This document shows positions 42,213-51,987 of a stretch of 64,000 nucleotides of DNA, piece by piece. The stretch's first letter is position 1. Each line of letters opens with the position of its first letter. The position numbers were made by a program, and so were the translations under genes. Origin of the DNA: Acidithiobacillus caldus ATCC 51756 (lineage in GTDB: Bacteria > Pseudomonadota > Gammaproteobacteria > Acidithiobacillales > Acidithiobacillaceae); assembly GCF_000175575.2 (NCBI RefSeq), contig NZ_CP005986.1, forward strand, positions 937,549 to 1,001,548, given 5' to 3'. The notes beneath the pieces were generated by a model, which saw nothing but the letters and a program-made list of their open reading frames with translations, made no database searches and was not told the DNA's origin.

Positions 42213-43454
42213 TTGAAAAGACGGGTGGTTGTCACTGGGCTCGGAATCGTTTCGCCGGTGGGTGTTGGGGTGCCGCAGGCCTGGGACAACATCGTTGCCG
42301 GGCGCAGCGGTATCGCCCGCGTCACGCGCATCGATCCGACCCCCTATGCCTCCCAGATTGCCGGTGAGGTGAAGGGTTTTGACGTGGGGCAATATCTGCC
42401 CGTCAAAGAAGCCCGCAAGATGGAGCCTTTCATTCACTACGGTCTGGCAGCAGCCATGGAGGCCGTGGAAGATGCGGGCTTGCAGATCGACGAGGGAATT
42501 TCCGAACGGGTAGGGGTGTCCATCGGTTCGGGAATCGGCGGTTTGCCCGGCATCGAAGCCGAGCACCAGGTGGTGATGGAAAGCGGACCGCGGCGCATTT
42601 CGCCCTTTTTCATCCCGCGCTGCATCATCAATATGGTGTCTGGGCACGTTTCCATTCTCTACGGTGCCAAGGGCCCCAATATCGCCATGGCAACCGCCTG
42701 CTCCACCGCCACGCATTCCATTGGTGAGGCCGCGCGACTCATCGAGTACGGTGATGCGGACGTGATGATCGCCGGTGGCGCCGAAGCGGCCATCAGCCCC
42801 CTGGGTCTGGGCGGGTTCTCGGCAGCGCGGGCGCTGTCTACCCGCAACGACGATCCCGAGGCGGCCAGCCGTCCTTGGGACAAGGATCGCGACGGCTTCG
42901 TCCTGGCCGAAGGGGCGGGCGTGCTGATCCTGGAGGAGCGCGAGTTTGCCCTGCGTCGCGGCGCGCGGATCTACGCGGAACTGGCAGGCTACGGCATGAG
43001 TGCCGACGCCTATCACATGACCCAGCCCGTGGCCGGGGGTGAGGGTGCGGCGCGCTGCATGCGTCTGGCCTTGCGCAACGCCGGTGCCGAGCCCGAAGAG
43101 GTGGGGTACATCAATGCCCACGGTACCTCGACACCCCTCGGTGACCTTGCCGAGACTCAGGCGGTGCATGCCGTCTTTGGCGATCACGCCCGACGACTCG
43201 CCATGAGTTCGACGAAATCCATGACCGGGCATCTGCTGGGCGCCGCGGGTGGTATCGAGGCGGTGTTTACGGTGCTCGCGCTTCACCACGGTATACTTCC
43301 CCCCACCATCAACTTGCACGAACCGAGTGGCGGCTGCGATCTGGATTACGTGCCGCTGGTGGCACGCCATAGCCAGGTGGAAGTGGCCCTCAGCAACTCC
43401 TTCGGTTTTGGGGGTACCAACAGCACGCTGGTGCTGCGGCGTCACCGCGACTGA
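42213..43454 (+). CDS. fabF: 3-oxoacyl-ACP synthase II
   Basis: 413 residues from TTG 42213 (GGGAG 8 nt upstream); an in-frame TTG at 42195 lies before the ribosome site. Condensing enzyme with C163 ([10 protein letters not shown]) and the two catalytic His in [11 protein letters not shown] and [14 protein letters not shown]. Elongates acyl chains. Confidence 0.96.
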   Translation: MKRRVVVTGLGIVSPVGVGVPQAWDNIVAGRSGIARVTRIDPTPYASQIAGEVKGFDVGQYLPVKEARKMEPFIHYGLAAAMEAVEDAGLQIDEGISERVGVSIGSGIGGLPGIEAEHQVVMESGPRRISPFFIPRCIINMVSGHVSILYGAKGPNIAMATACSTATHSIGEAARLIEYGDADVMIAGGAEAAISPLGLGGFSAARALSTRNDDPEAASRPWDKDRDGFVLAEGAGVLILEEREFALRRGARIYAELAGYGMSADAYHMTQPVAGGEGAARCMRLALRNAGAEPEEVGYINAHGTSTPLGDLAETQAVHAVFGDHARRLAMSSTKSMTGHLLGAAGGIEAVFTVLALHHGILPPTINLHEPSGGCDLDYVPLVARHSQVEVALSNSFGFGGTNSTLVLRRHRD

Positions 43455-43461
43455 GGATCCG

Positions 43462-44337
43462 GTGACTCCTCTCCTCGCCCTGGAAAGGGGAGAGATCGTC
43501 ACAGCGCAGGGCCCGTGTGCACCTAGCTCTGTCTCTCGAGCGGCGGCCTATGGTGACGGCATTTTCGAGACCATTGCCGTGGTGGATGGTCGGCCGTTGT
43601 TCTGGCGACACCATTTGCGGCGCATGGCCGGCGGGGCGGCGCTTCTGGGAATTGCGCCGCCGCCGCCGAAGTTCTGGGCGGCAAGCTGGCGACGTCTGCG
43701 TCAGGGCCTGGAACCTCGGGCTCTGCCGGTGCGCTGCGTGCTCAAACTGACCCTGGTGCGGGCCGAGGGGCGAGGCTACCGGACACCCGCGAGTTCCCCC
43801 GGCGAAGCCAGCCTGAGCCTGTGGGAGTGGCCCAGGCGGCCCGCCGGGCTCTGGCAGGAAGGTATCGTCGTCGGTCCATGCCCCCTACCCCTGCAGACAG
43901 GAGCGTCCTACCTTACCGTGAAAAGTCTCAATCGGCTCAACCAGATCATGGCTCGGCGAGTCTGTCCGGCAGAGTGGGATGAGGCTTGGTTGTGCGATGC
44001 CCACGGGGGACTCCGCGAGGGTATCCAGTCCAATCTCTTCTGGCGTCGTGGCGATACCATCCTCACCCCCGATCTTTGGGACGGCGGCATCCCTGGCATA
44101 CAAAGGGATGTGATCCTGGACGCGCTGCGCCGACGCGGCTGGTCGGTGGAATACACCCGTGTCCGAGCCGAGGCCCTGGCGACCGCCGATGAGGTCTTTT
44201 TCTGCAATTCTCTCATCGGGGTCTGGGCGGTACGTGACTGCGCCGGTCAAAGGCTTCCGGGCGCCGAGGGGGCGCTGGCACGCAAGCTCTTGGCAAGACA
44301 CCGTGAACTGGGCCTGGGGGCAACGTGGGGAGATTGA
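43462..44337 (+). CDS. pabC: Aminodeoxychorismate lyase (branched-chain aminotransferase fold)
   Basis: 291 residues from GTG 43462 (GAGG upstream). PLP fold-type IV enzyme: AAAYGDGIFETIAV at the start, the PLP Lys in TVKSLNRLNQIMA, EGIQSNLFWRRGD and GIPGIQRD. Converts 4-amino-4-deoxychorismate to p-aminobenzoate for folate. Position between fabF and mltG is the classic pabC slot. Overlaps mltG by 13 bp. Confidence 0.9.
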   Translation: MTPLLALERGEIVTAQGPCAPSSVSRAAAYGDGIFETIAVVDGRPLFWRHHLRRMAGGAALLGIAPPPPKFWAASWRRLRQGLEPRALPVRCVLKLTLVRAEGRGYRTPASSPGEASLSLWEWPRRPAGLWQEGIVVGPCPLPLQTGASYLTVKSLNRLNQIMARRVCPAEWDEAWLCDAHGGLREGIQSNLFWRRGDTILTPDLWDGGIPGIQRDVILDALRRRGWSVEYTRVRAEALATADEVFFCNSLIGVWAVRDCAGQRLPGAEGALARKLLARHRELGLGATWGD

Positions 44338-45332
44338 TTCGCGCCTCTCTAAAGGCCTTTTTGCTGCTCTTCCTGCTGGTGGTGGGCGATTTCCTGTATG
44401 CCCTCTACTGGCCACGCACCATCGGGCCTACGGATGTGGTGATTTTTCGGGGTAGTGGCGCCGATGCGGTCTTTGCCCAGTTGGAAAAGGCCGAGGTCCT
44501 GGCCCAGCCGTGGATGTTCCGCCTGTCCTGGGTGCTGCGGGGACGCCCGCCGCTGCATGCGGGACTATATCGTTTTCAGGGACGCGTGCGGGGCCTGACC
44601 ATTTTGGACGACCTCATCGCCGGCCGTTCGGTACCTCTGAACTTCACCATCGTCCCAGGCACTCGCTTGCAGCAGGTCTACGATCTGGCCCGCCAGGCCC
44701 CATACCTGGACGCACACAGCCTGCCGCCTCGGGAAGCACTCGCGGTCCTGCTGCGACAGGCGGGCTGGCGGCGGGTGCGCTCGGCAGAGGGCCTTCTACA
44801 GCCCGACAGCTACCGCTATGTGCCCGGCGATCCGGCCACGGCCGTGCTGCTGCGCGCCGCCCGCGGGATGCATCGTGAGCTGGAGCGCCTATGGGCCGGT
44901 CGCGCGCCGGATCTGCCACTGCAGACACCCTACCAGGCCCTGATTCTTGCGTCCATCGTCCAGAAGGAAGGCGCGCCAGCCGCCCAGCAAGAACGGATCG
45001 CTGCCGTTTTCCTCAATCGGCTGCGCCTGGGGATGCCGCTGCAATCGGATCCCACGGTAATTTACGCCCTGGGCGACCAGTACCGCGGCAAACTGAGTCC
45101 CGCGGACATGCGGGTGGCCAGTCCCTACAATACCTATCTGCACCCTGGTCTGCCGCCGACGCCCATCTCCATGCCCGGCCTCCAGGCTTTGGCGGCGGTA
45201 CTGCACCCGGCCCAGACCAAGGATCTCTATTTCATAGCCAAGGATGGCCAGTATCACTACTCGCAGGATTATGCCGAGCATCTGCGCCAGATACGCCACT
45301 ATCTGCAGGGAGGGAAGGCAGCCCATGGCTGA
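44325..45332 (+). CDS. mltG: Endolytic murein transglycosylase MltG
   Basis: 335 residues from GTG 44325. N-terminal membrane anchor (residues 8-28), a LysM-like segment, and the YceG catalytic domain with LASIVQKEG (catalytic Glu), VFLNRLRLGMPLQSDPTVIYALG and SPYNTYLHPGLPPTPI. Cleaves nascent glycan strands in the periplasm. Overlaps tmk by 8 bp. Confidence 0.93.
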   Translation: MGRLIRASLKAFLLLFLLVVGDFLYALYWPRTIGPTDVVIFRGSGADAVFAQLEKAEVLAQPWMFRLSWVLRGRPPLHAGLYRFQGRVRGLTILDDLIAGRSVPLNFTIVPGTRLQQVYDLARQAPYLDAHSLPPREALAVLLRQAGWRRVRSAEGLLQPDSYRYVPGDPATAVLLRAARGMHRELERLWAGRAPDLPLQTPYQALILASIVQKEGAPAAQQERIAAVFLNRLRLGMPLQSDPTVIYALGDQYRGKLSPADMRVASPYNTYLHPGLPPTPISMPGLQALAAVLHPAQTKDLYFIAKDGQYHYSQDYAEHLRQIRHYLQGGKAAHG

Positions 45333-45978
45333 ACTGGGTGAGTTCTACCGAACGGGCTTCTTCGTGACCCTTGAAGGAATCGAGGGTGCCGGTAAAAGTA
45401 CCGCGTTGCCTTTCGTGCAGCGCTATTGCATGGACCGGGGATGGTCCGTGGAGATCACCCGAGAGCCGGGCGGTGGACCGCTGGGCGAGGCGCTGCGCGC
45501 CATTTTTCTCGATCCCGGCCTCGAGCTCAGTGTCGAGGAGGAGTTGCTACTGCTCTATGCCGGCCGTCACGAGCATCTGCGCCGCAAGATTCTGCCCGCC
45601 CTGCAGCGCGGTGCCTTGGTCCTCTGCGATCGGTTCGAGGACTCCACCTTTGCCTATCAAGGCGGCGGGCGCGCGTTTCCCATAGAGCGCATCCAGTCGC
45701 TGTCCCGCTGGACGAGGCTCCCCCGTAGCCCAGATCTGACCTTGTGGTTCGATGTGGATCCTGCCATTGGCGCCGAGCGGATTCGTGCCCGCAATCCCGA
45801 TCGTCTGGAACGGGAGTCGCTGGAGTTTTTCGAACGGGCCCGGCGCGTCTACGCTGCGCGCATGGCTGCGGAGCCGCGACGCTACCGCAGGATCTGTGCC
45901 AATGGCACGCTGGCGGAGGTGGAGCAGCAGCTGGCGTCGGTGCTCGCAGAATGCCTGCCGAGCCCTGCCCATGCGTGA
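45325..45978 (+). CDS. tmk: Thymidylate kinase
   Basis: 217 residues from ATG 45325. P-loop LEGIEGAGKST, REPGGGPLGE, CDRFEDSTFAYQGGGR and the lid region PDLTLWFDVDP fit the family. Phosphorylates dTMP to dTDP. Overlaps holB by 8 bp. Confidence 0.95.
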   Translation: MAELGEFYRTGFFVTLEGIEGAGKSTALPFVQRYCMDRGWSVEITREPGGGPLGEALRAIFLDPGLELSVEEELLLLYAGRHEHLRRKILPALQRGALVLCDRFEDSTFAYQGGGRAFPIERIQSLSRWTRLPRSPDLTLWFDVDPAIGAERIRARNPDRLERESLEFFERARRVYAARMAAEPRRYRRICANGTLAEVEQQLASVLAECLPSPAHA

Positions 45979-46954
45979 GGTGTCGGCGCTTCCCGAGCCG
46001 TATCGGCGTTACGCACAGCTCTTGCAACAGATGTTTGCAGGCAGACTGCCGCAATCGCTGCTGGCCCAGGGACATCCCGATAGCTTTCTTCCCCAGATCC
46101 TGGAGGACTTCGAGGCGGCGGCCCTGTGCCTCGAGCCGGGCGCCGATCACGCCGCCTGTGGCCAGTGCCGCTCCTGTCTTTTGCTGACGCACGCAGAGCA
46201 CCCCGATTATCGGCGCCTGGCGCCGCTGGAGGATAGGGATATCGGAATCGATGCGGTACGCGATGCGCTGGAATTTCTGGCGTATCGCCCGCAGCTCGGT
46301 GCCCGCCGTTGGCTGCGCATCGATTCTGCGGAGCGTCTTTCCGTTGCCGCTGCCAACGCGCTACTCAAAGGCCTGGAAGAGCCTGCCCCTGGGGCGCATC
46401 TCCTACTGAGTTCGGCAGCGTCCGCCCGCCTTCTGCCCACCATCCGCTCCCGCTGCCTACGCCTGCCCGCCATGCCCAAGGACCCTGCGGCCGGCCGTGC
46501 CTGGTTGGTGGAACAGGGCGTGACAGCGGAGGAAGCAGCACAGCTCATTCAGTTCTGTAGCGATCGACTGTTACTGGCGATGCGCCTGCATACCCAAGGC
46601 TGGCTCGGACAACGGCACATTGCCCTGGAAAAACTTCTGGAGCTGCGCCATCGTCCCCAAGCCAATGCCCTTTTTCGTCTGGTGGACCACTGGAGCAAAA
46701 GCGAACAGTTGCCTTTCTTTCGCGAACTCATGCTCAGCGTCTACGGCGATATGCTGTCTCTCCACCTGGGTCTGGACAAGATCCGTAATGTCGACTACAT
46801 CCAAGCATTGCGGGATGCAGCGGCGCACTGGGCGGTATCCCATATCTGGGCCGAATTGCAGGGCTGGTTGACGCTGGAGCGGGAACAGCGGCAGCATCTT
46901 CAGGTCCAGTATATTCTGGAAGAGCGTCTTTGGCGCTGGGTAAGCAACGGGTAA
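45971..46954 (+). CDS. holB: DNA polymerase III delta' subunit
   Basis: 327 residues from ATG 45971; the frame is open further upstream inside tmk but is not coding there. AAA+ clamp-loader subunit. The zinc-binding C-x8-C-style cluster is seen as CGQCRSC, with RIDSAERLSVAAANALLKGLEEP (sensor/Walker B region) and IRSRCLRL (SRC motif). The Walker A loop is degenerate, as in other delta' subunits. The tmk-holB-pilZ order is conserved in gammaproteobacteria. Confidence 0.9.
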   Translation: MREVSALPEPYRRYAQLLQQMFAGRLPQSLLAQGHPDSFLPQILEDFEAAALCLEPGADHAACGQCRSCLLLTHAEHPDYRRLAPLEDRDIGIDAVRDALEFLAYRPQLGARRWLRIDSAERLSVAAANALLKGLEEPAPGAHLLLSSAASARLLPTIRSRCLRLPAMPKDPAAGRAWLVEQGVTAEEAAQLIQFCSDRLLLAMRLHTQGWLGQRHIALEKLLELRHRPQANALFRLVDHWSKSEQLPFFRELMLSVYGDMLSLHLGLDKIRNVDYIQALRDAAAHWAVSHIWAELQGWLTLEREQRQHLQVQYILEERLWRWVSNG

Positions 46955-46964
46955 GGGGGTGGCC

Positions 46965-47318
46965 ATGGATGGCGGCAGTGAGAGCACGGGGGCGCGGGCT
47001 TTGTCTGTGGTGCTGCGTGATGCAGCCTCGGTGCAGCGCTACTTCATGCCCCGCATTCGCGGTGGAGGAGTACTGGTCGAAACCCCAAACCTGTTGCCCA
47101 TGGGCACCGAGGTGCTGCTCATGATCAGCCTTCCGGACAACCAGCCGCGCGCGCCCGTAACAGGTCGAGTGGTTTGGGTAACCCCCAGGGACAATCGCGA
47201 CGGCTATCCGGCAGCCATTGGTATCCGCTTCATGAACGATCGCTCGGGCGTGCTCACCCGCATCCAGAACATCCTCTCTGGCCTCCCGGAGCACGCCGGC
47301 CCCGTACTGACCTTCTGA
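46965..47318 (+). CDS. pilZ: PilZ-domain protein (type IV pilus PilZ type)
   Basis: 117 residues from ATG 46965 (AAGGGGGTGGCC upstream). Resembles the founding PilZ of Pseudomonas: RGGGVLVETPNLLPMGTEV, APVTGRVVWVTPRDNRDGYPAAIGIRF. It lacks the RxxxR and D/NxSxxG c-di-GMP-binding residues, as that PilZ also does, so it should act by protein contact in type IV pilus assembly. Last gene of the cluster. Confidence 0.88.
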   Translation: MDGGSESTGARALSVVLRDAASVQRYFMPRIRGGGVLVETPNLLPMGTEVLLMISLPDNQPRAPVTGRVVWVTPRDNRDGYPAAIGIRFMNDRSGVLTRIQNILSGLPEHAGPVLTF

Positions 47319-47341
47319 GAGCCGGGACGCCTCCCTGAGGC

Positions 47342-47370
47342 TTGCTCCGGTGGCGGTCCTGCATTACTGT
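47342..47370 (+). promoter_or_regulatory. Promoter of tRNA-Ser
   Basis: TTGCTC (47342-47347), 17-bp spacer, TACTGT (47365-47370), ending 11 bp before the tRNA. Confidence 0.6.
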
Positions 47371-47381
47371 AGGCACCTGTT

Positions 47382-47473
47382 GGAGAGGTACCGAAGTGGC
47401 CATAACGGCGCCGACTCGAAATCGGATGGGGGTTAATAGCCCCACGTGGGTTCGAATCCCACCCTCTCCGCCA
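47382..47473 (+). tRNA. tRNA-Ser (anticodon CGA)
   Basis: 92 nt with encoded CCA. Acceptor GGAGAGG pairs with CCTCTCC. Long variable arm; anticodon loop CTCGAAA. Reads UCG codons. Confidence 0.94.
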
Positions 47474-47648
47474 ATCACAAATCCCGCTACCAATCCGTTA
47501 TTGAACTCGCATTCCACCACAAAATGCCTTGGTCGGACATGGTGGCTGAAGATTCGATCCCTTGTGCAGCATCGGCTCAGGTTACGGACCACAGACACTG
47601 GTGGTTCCTTTCCGGGCGTTGCCCGGTGTCCAAGCGTCTACGCGCAAT

Positions 47649-47686
47649 AACGCGATGGGAGGTTCAACGGAACCCATCGCGTTTTT
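47649..47686 (+). terminator. Strong hairpin terminator between tRNA-Ser and dabA
   Basis: 11-bp perfect stem AACGCGATGGG / CCCATCGCGTT with a 13-nt loop, followed on the plus strand by TTT. It lies between convergent units and could work for both. The rest of the gap (47474-47734) shows no gene. Confidence 0.65.
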
Positions 47687-47734
47687 GCCAGAGGGATGGC
47701 CGGGGAGGAGAGGATTTTCCCTGCCCGTTGCCTA

Positions 47735-50140
47735 TCAGATGGCTACCCAATCCTGCTCGCCGCGCCGCTCCCAGAGATCGCCCTGCGGCCCGATCTGGAC
47801 GATGCTGAGCCAGCGGTGGTTTACCAGTCGTCCCAACGTCTCGTTACCAGCAATGATGCGATCCATGGCATCCTGCGGCGCTTCGACGAATGCCGTTAGG
47901 CGCAAGGGCTCGTGCTGCAGCCCGCTGTTGCTGTCGCGAAGGGATTGCTCGGACAGGCCGACACGCAGATCGCCACCGTTACCCTCGAGAACACCGATGG
48001 TCCCACCCACCACATTGTGCAGGACTTTGTTGCCGCAGCCCTGCCGCTGGTTGTCGACGATGGAGCCGTAGTACTGGAGATTGATCCAGTTGGCCACCAC
48101 CAACGGTGCCGTAAGGATCAGGGTCAGCACCGCGTAGTCCGGGTCCTTGGACACGTCGTAATCGTGGAGGAAGGCGCGGCCGGCGAGATTCATCTCTCGG
48201 GTACGCCAGCGTGGTGCGGCGATGAATGCGGCATTTCCTGCCAGTGCCCACTCTGGCCGTACCTGCGACCAGTCGCGTCCGCGCTGCTCCAGATTGCGGG
48301 CCACCGCCTCTGGATCCCGCAGATCCGGCTCGAGGCGCAGCATTCGCTCGAGACGGGTAAGGTTGGCCGCTTGTTCCAGCGCCGCGCGTAACTCAGCCAC
48401 CAAGGCTTTGTCCAGGCGGGGATCGTCCAAGCCCCCCAGAATATTCACCCGATCCGTGGTGGTGTCGTGGAGCGCCGCCAGGAAGCGGCAGCGGTCATCG
48501 ATATCCCATCCCTTGTCCACCAGTGCCCGACGTACCTGTGGATCGTTCAGCAGATCAGCTGCGGCCCGCGCGTTGACTTCGCCGGTCTGCCCGGCGCAGG
48601 CGCCGCAGTCCAGTCCGGCTCGGTGCGGATTGTTGGTGGTGGAACTCCCGTGTCCGACAAGGAGCACGATGGGCGCGACGCCGCGATTCAATCCGAGGCC
48701 CGTCAGAATGAACTCCGCCATGGCGACGCGTTGTTCCAGCGTCAGGGACGTCGGCAGCACGCAGCGAATGCTGGAGCGCTCACGTTCCGTCAGCCCCGCC
48801 TCATCCGGCGGCAACGAGGGACGGTGCCAGGCCAGGGTGTCCGCCAGCAGTCGACCGACGTAGGAAAGGCCAGCCGTTTCCACGAAGGAAAAACAGGAAG
48901 CCGCGGAGAGCTTGAAGTGCTTCCACTCCGCTCCTCGGCGCAGTCGCCGGAAACGCCGCTGGACCGTTTCTGCAGGGGCCTCTTCCGTGACATGCACCTG
49001 GGGATTGAGTAGCACCGGGGACTGGGTTCTGGGGGCGTGATCTCCCTGTCGCTGATAATCCAGGAGCACCCCAAAGAAGCCCGCGAAGCCGATGGTATCC
49101 AGTGTCGGCATGACGCTCTCGAGGTGGCGCCGGAAGACCTCGGAGCGGACATCGATACAAAAGGCTGCCTGTACCCGGGGCGTGGACGGTTTCTGGACAG
49201 GCTGGCGGCGGATGCTGGTAGCCACCTGCCGCCGATAGGCGATCTCGGACGCGCGCAGGAGCACCTCTCCGCGCCGGGCTTCGGCCATGTCCTCACGTTT
49301 GTCGTCGATCCTCCAAGCCTGGATCTGGCGATACCAGCGCTCCACTACCCGGGCTTCTGCCGTCTGCCGCAAGAGCGCCTCCCAGACCATGCGAATGGTC
49401 AGCAGGTCCATGAGATCGTCCTGCGTCGATCCCTGCAACTCCGCTTGCCAGAGCAGGTAGCGGCACCAGCTGGCCCACCCGCCAATGGATTTCAGCAGGA
49501 CAAACAGATAGGCCTCCTCAGCCGCTTTCGGAAGTTGGAGAATCTGCAGCGCCCATTCCCGAGCTTCGGCGCTGCGGGTTGGTGCCGCCAGAAGATCAGA
49601 GCGCATGCGCCGAAACCCCATGGCGCGGAGGGTGCGATCCACGAGGGTGTACTGTCGCCACGACCCAAAAAGGCCTTTTTCGCAATCCCTCGGGAATGGC
49701 CACAGCGACTGCCCGCGGTCGTAGTAGGCCGCAAGGAATCTACTGATCTGCTCGACAACGTACTGCGATACCGAAGGATGCCCCGGCCGATCCATGAGTT
49801 CGGGCAGGCGTGGCAGACGCATGGGCAATTCCGCCGGCTCGCGCAGATAGCTCCGCCACTGGAACTCATCCATATCCACGCCAAGATCCACGGAGGCCTG
49901 GAGGATGTCGGCCATGTTGAGTTTGCCCTTCTGGAGCAGGTCCGCATACCAGCGCCGGTCCATGATGACGCGCTCGCCGACGGTTTCCTGCAGATACGCC
50001 GCGGCATCGGCAACGGGTTGATCGGCAAAGCCCCAGTAGGGATTGACGGCGACGAAGCTATCCAGCGGCCACACCGGAGCGATTCTGCGAATCACCCGGT
50101 CATAGCGCTGCTCGGTTTTTTCCATGTTGTCGGTACTCAT
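47735..50140 (-). CDS. dabA: DabA: catalytic subunit of the inorganic carbon uptake complex (DUF2309)
   Basis: 801 residues. Beta-carbonic-anhydrase-like cytoplasmic subunit that, with the membrane subunit DabB, is thought to convert CO2 to bicarbonate vectorially using the ion gradient. The four zinc-site residues of Halothiobacillus DabA appear here as C328 and D330 (FCIDVRSE), H497 (GHGSSTTNNP) and C512 (GLDCGACAG); the 15-residue spacing of the last two is preserved. Start overlaps the dabB stop by 4 bp (ATGA). In autotrophs the pair feeds Rubisco or carboxysomes. Confidence 0.95.
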   Translation of the reverse strand: MSTDNMEKTEQRYDRVIRRIAPVWPLDSFVAVNPYWGFADQPVADAAAYLQETVGERVIMDRRWYADLLQKGKLNMADILQASVDLGVDMDEFQWRSYLREPAELPMRLPRLPELMDRPGHPSVSQYVVEQISRFLAAYYDRGQSLWPFPRDCEKGLFGSWRQYTLVDRTLRAMGFRRMRSDLLAAPTRSAEAREWALQILQLPKAAEEAYLFVLLKSIGGWASWCRYLLWQAELQGSTQDDLMDLLTIRMVWEALLRQTAEARVVERWYRQIQAWRIDDKREDMAEARRGEVLLRASEIAYRRQVATSIRRQPVQKPSTPRVQAAFCIDVRSEVFRRHLESVMPTLDTIGFAGFFGVLLDYQRQGDHAPRTQSPVLLNPQVHVTEEAPAETVQRRFRRLRRGAEWKHFKLSAASCFSFVETAGLSYVGRLLADTLAWHRPSLPPDEAGLTERERSSIRCVLPTSLTLEQRVAMAEFILTGLGLNRGVAPIVLLVGHGSSTTNNPHRAGLDCGACAGQTGEVNARAAADLLNDPQVRRALVDKGWDIDDRCRFLAALHDTTTDRVNILGGLDDPRLDKALVAELRAALEQAANLTRLERMLRLEPDLRDPEAVARNLEQRGRDWSQVRPEWALAGNAAFIAAPRWRTREMNLAGRAFLHDYDVSKDPDYAVLTLILTAPLVVANWINLQYYGSIVDNQRQGCGNKVLHNVVGGTIGVLEGNGGDLRVGLSEQSLRDSNSGLQHEPLRLTAFVEAPQDAMDRIIAGNETLGRLVNHRWLSIVQIGPQGDLWERRGEQDWVAI

Positions 50141-51831
50141 TGGGAACCTCCGGATTGACTGATGACATTCCGATTTCGCGCTACGGATTGCAAGGACTCC
50201 ACCGCGAGATTCTTGCGCGGCAGGCTAACGCCCACACGCTCGGACCAGAACCGGTGCGAGAAGCGCTCTACCCACACATCCACGTACAGGCCGTTGTAGA
50301 GGTGGGTAAAGAGCACCAACTGGACCCTCTGGGAAAGCACGCCCCGCCCCGGGCCCTGGATCCAGCTCAGGCCGAGGAAGCCCAGCATCGTCAGCCCAAG
50401 GAGCCAGAAGTAGGGTGCATTGACCGGAACCGTGGCCTGGGTCAGGTCTGCGGTAAAGCCCCAGACAAAGAGTGTGTGCAGGACGAGGTAGGTCAGACCC
50501 GCACTCACCCCCAGCAACAGCGCCATCAGGCCGTCGGCAAGGTTGTCGAACTGCAGCCCTTTGACCAGGATCTGCGCTACCGCCACGCCGACGATAAGTA
50601 CCAAGGCCATACCCTTGGGATCCCGGAACGGATCCTCACCGAACATCCAGGCTCCTCCTGCGGAAATGGCCATCCCCGCGAGTACCGCCAGCAACCACGA
50701 GGCCGTCGACGGGATCTTTTTTCCGCCGGGGGATACCTGGCGCAGCTGGTCCGTGACACTGCCCGAGGACAGGAAGGCGTGCGCCTTGTACAGGGAGTGT
50801 CCCACCAAGTGCAGCAAGGCCAGGGGAAAGAGTCCGAGCCCCAATTCCAGAGACATGAAACCCAACTGCGCTGTGGTCGACCACGCCAACATGGATTTGA
50901 TGGCCGTCTGGGTGGTCATGACCAGCGAGGCAATCAGGACGGTGGCGAGGCCCATCAAACCCAGGAACCACAGGGCGTCCGGTACCCGAACCAAGAGTGC
51001 GGACGTGCGCAATGCGATGATGGCGCCGCTATAGACCACCCCAGCGTGCATCAGCGCCGATACCGGCGTGGGGGCTTCCATGACCTGGATCAGCCAGCCC
51101 TGAAATGGAAAGTGTGCACTCTTGAGAACGACCGTGCCGACGATCAACCACGCTGCGATCTGCAAGGGGAGCGGCACTCGGTCCGCGTGTTCGACGAATT
51201 GACGCAGGGCACGGAATTGCAAGCTGCCGATCTGGGAGCCGATCAAGCCCGTGGCACCCAGCAGAAACAGATCGGCCGTCCGGCTGAACAGAGACTTCTT
51301 GTGCGCCGCCATGATGGCCTTCGGCCGCTCGCCATAGAACTTGAGCAGTTTGTTCAGGCTGAAACCGGTGGCGATGATGGCGATGGTGAACAGGCCGATG
51401 TTGCCAGACACCACCACCAGCAAGAAGAAACCGCCGGTGAAGGCGAGCAGGCGAAAGAAGCGCGCCTGATGGGGGTCGCCATCCAGGTATTCCACACTGT
51501 ATTGGGCAATCGTGAGCACCACGAACGATACCAAGGATGCCAGAATCAAGGTCAAGCCATCGACCGTCACGGAAATGGGTAGATCAAAGATAAGCCCGGG
51601 CAGGGGTAGATGGCCGATATCGAAATCTCCCCGGCTGCCCAGGAAATAGCTGAGGTCAGCCGCCAGTGCGGCCACGAGCGCCAGTGCAGCAGCCCAGCGG
51701 ACCCGCTGGCGGGTCGCCAGGGCAGCGTTGCGGGTAGCGTGCACCGAAGGCAAGGCGGTGAGGACGAGCCCCGCCGGCATCAGCGCCAGTAGGGCTCCCG
51801 TAAGCCAGGGTATAGAGATTACGGTCTGCAT
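50137..51831 (-). CDS. dabB: DabB: membrane subunit of the inorganic carbon uptake complex
   Basis: 564 residues, about 14 membrane helices, of the NuoL/MrpA (proton-conducting antiporter) family, with AHFPFQGWLIQVMEAPTPVSALMHAGVVYSGA as the core quinone-oxidoreductase-type motif. In two-gene DAB systems this subunit energises DabA rather than acting in complex I; no other nuo or mrp genes are here. ATG 51831 has AAGGAGACAGCA upstream. First gene of dabB-dabA, downstream of the LysR regulator. Confidence 0.92.
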   Translation of the reverse strand: MQTVISIPWLTGALLALMPAGLVLTALPSVHATRNAALATRQRVRWAAALALVAALAADLSYFLGSRGDFDIGHLPLPGLIFDLPISVTVDGLTLILASLVSFVVLTIAQYSVEYLDGDPHQARFFRLLAFTGGFFLLVVVSGNIGLFTIAIIATGFSLNKLLKFYGERPKAIMAAHKKSLFSRTADLFLLGATGLIGSQIGSLQFRALRQFVEHADRVPLPLQIAAWLIVGTVVLKSAHFPFQGWLIQVMEAPTPVSALMHAGVVYSGAIIALRTSALLVRVPDALWFLGLMGLATVLIASLVMTTQTAIKSMLAWSTTAQLGFMSLELGLGLFPLALLHLVGHSLYKAHAFLSSGSVTDQLRQVSPGGKKIPSTASWLLAVLAGMAISAGGAWMFGEDPFRDPKGMALVLIVGVAVAQILVKGLQFDNLADGLMALLLGVSAGLTYLVLHTLFVWGFTADLTQATVPVNAPYFWLLGLTMLGFLGLSWIQGPGRGVLSQRVQLVLFTHLYNGLYVDVWVERFSHRFWSERVGVSLPRKNLAVESLQSVARNRNVISQSGGSQ

Positions 51832-51909
51832 TGCTGTCTCCTTGGGTAGAACTGCCGAGAGAGACAGTACCGGGGCTTGTTTATTTAATCCAATTTCATT
51901 ATGTGATTA

Positions 51910-51928
51910 TTACCATTTATATTGGTAA
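51910..51928. promoter_or_regulatory. Probable LysR-type operator in front of dabB
   Basis: Inverted repeat TTACCA-N7-TGGTAA, embedded in an AT-rich stretch (51880-51935) that stands out in a GC-rich neighbourhood. It lies between the regulator stop and dabB, about 80 bp before the dabB start, where a LysR protein would activate transcription. Confidence 0.55.
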
Positions 51929-51987
51929 ATGAAACGAATGCCGAGGAGCATCCGCCGATATCGCTCCCGCGCCGGTCGCGGACCTCG

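Noticed and set aside
41856-43502. 548-codon minus-strand frame opposite acpP and fabF
   Set aside because: Antisense shadow; the plus-strand products are unmistakable.
47446-47808. Open frames crossing the tRNA-Ser 3' end toward dabA
   Set aside because: They begin inside the tRNA and cross a strong terminator hairpin; no family pattern.
49037-51582. Plus-strand frames opposite dabA and dabB (373 and 480 codons)
   Set aside because: Antisense shadows rich in Gln, Arg and His; no domain.
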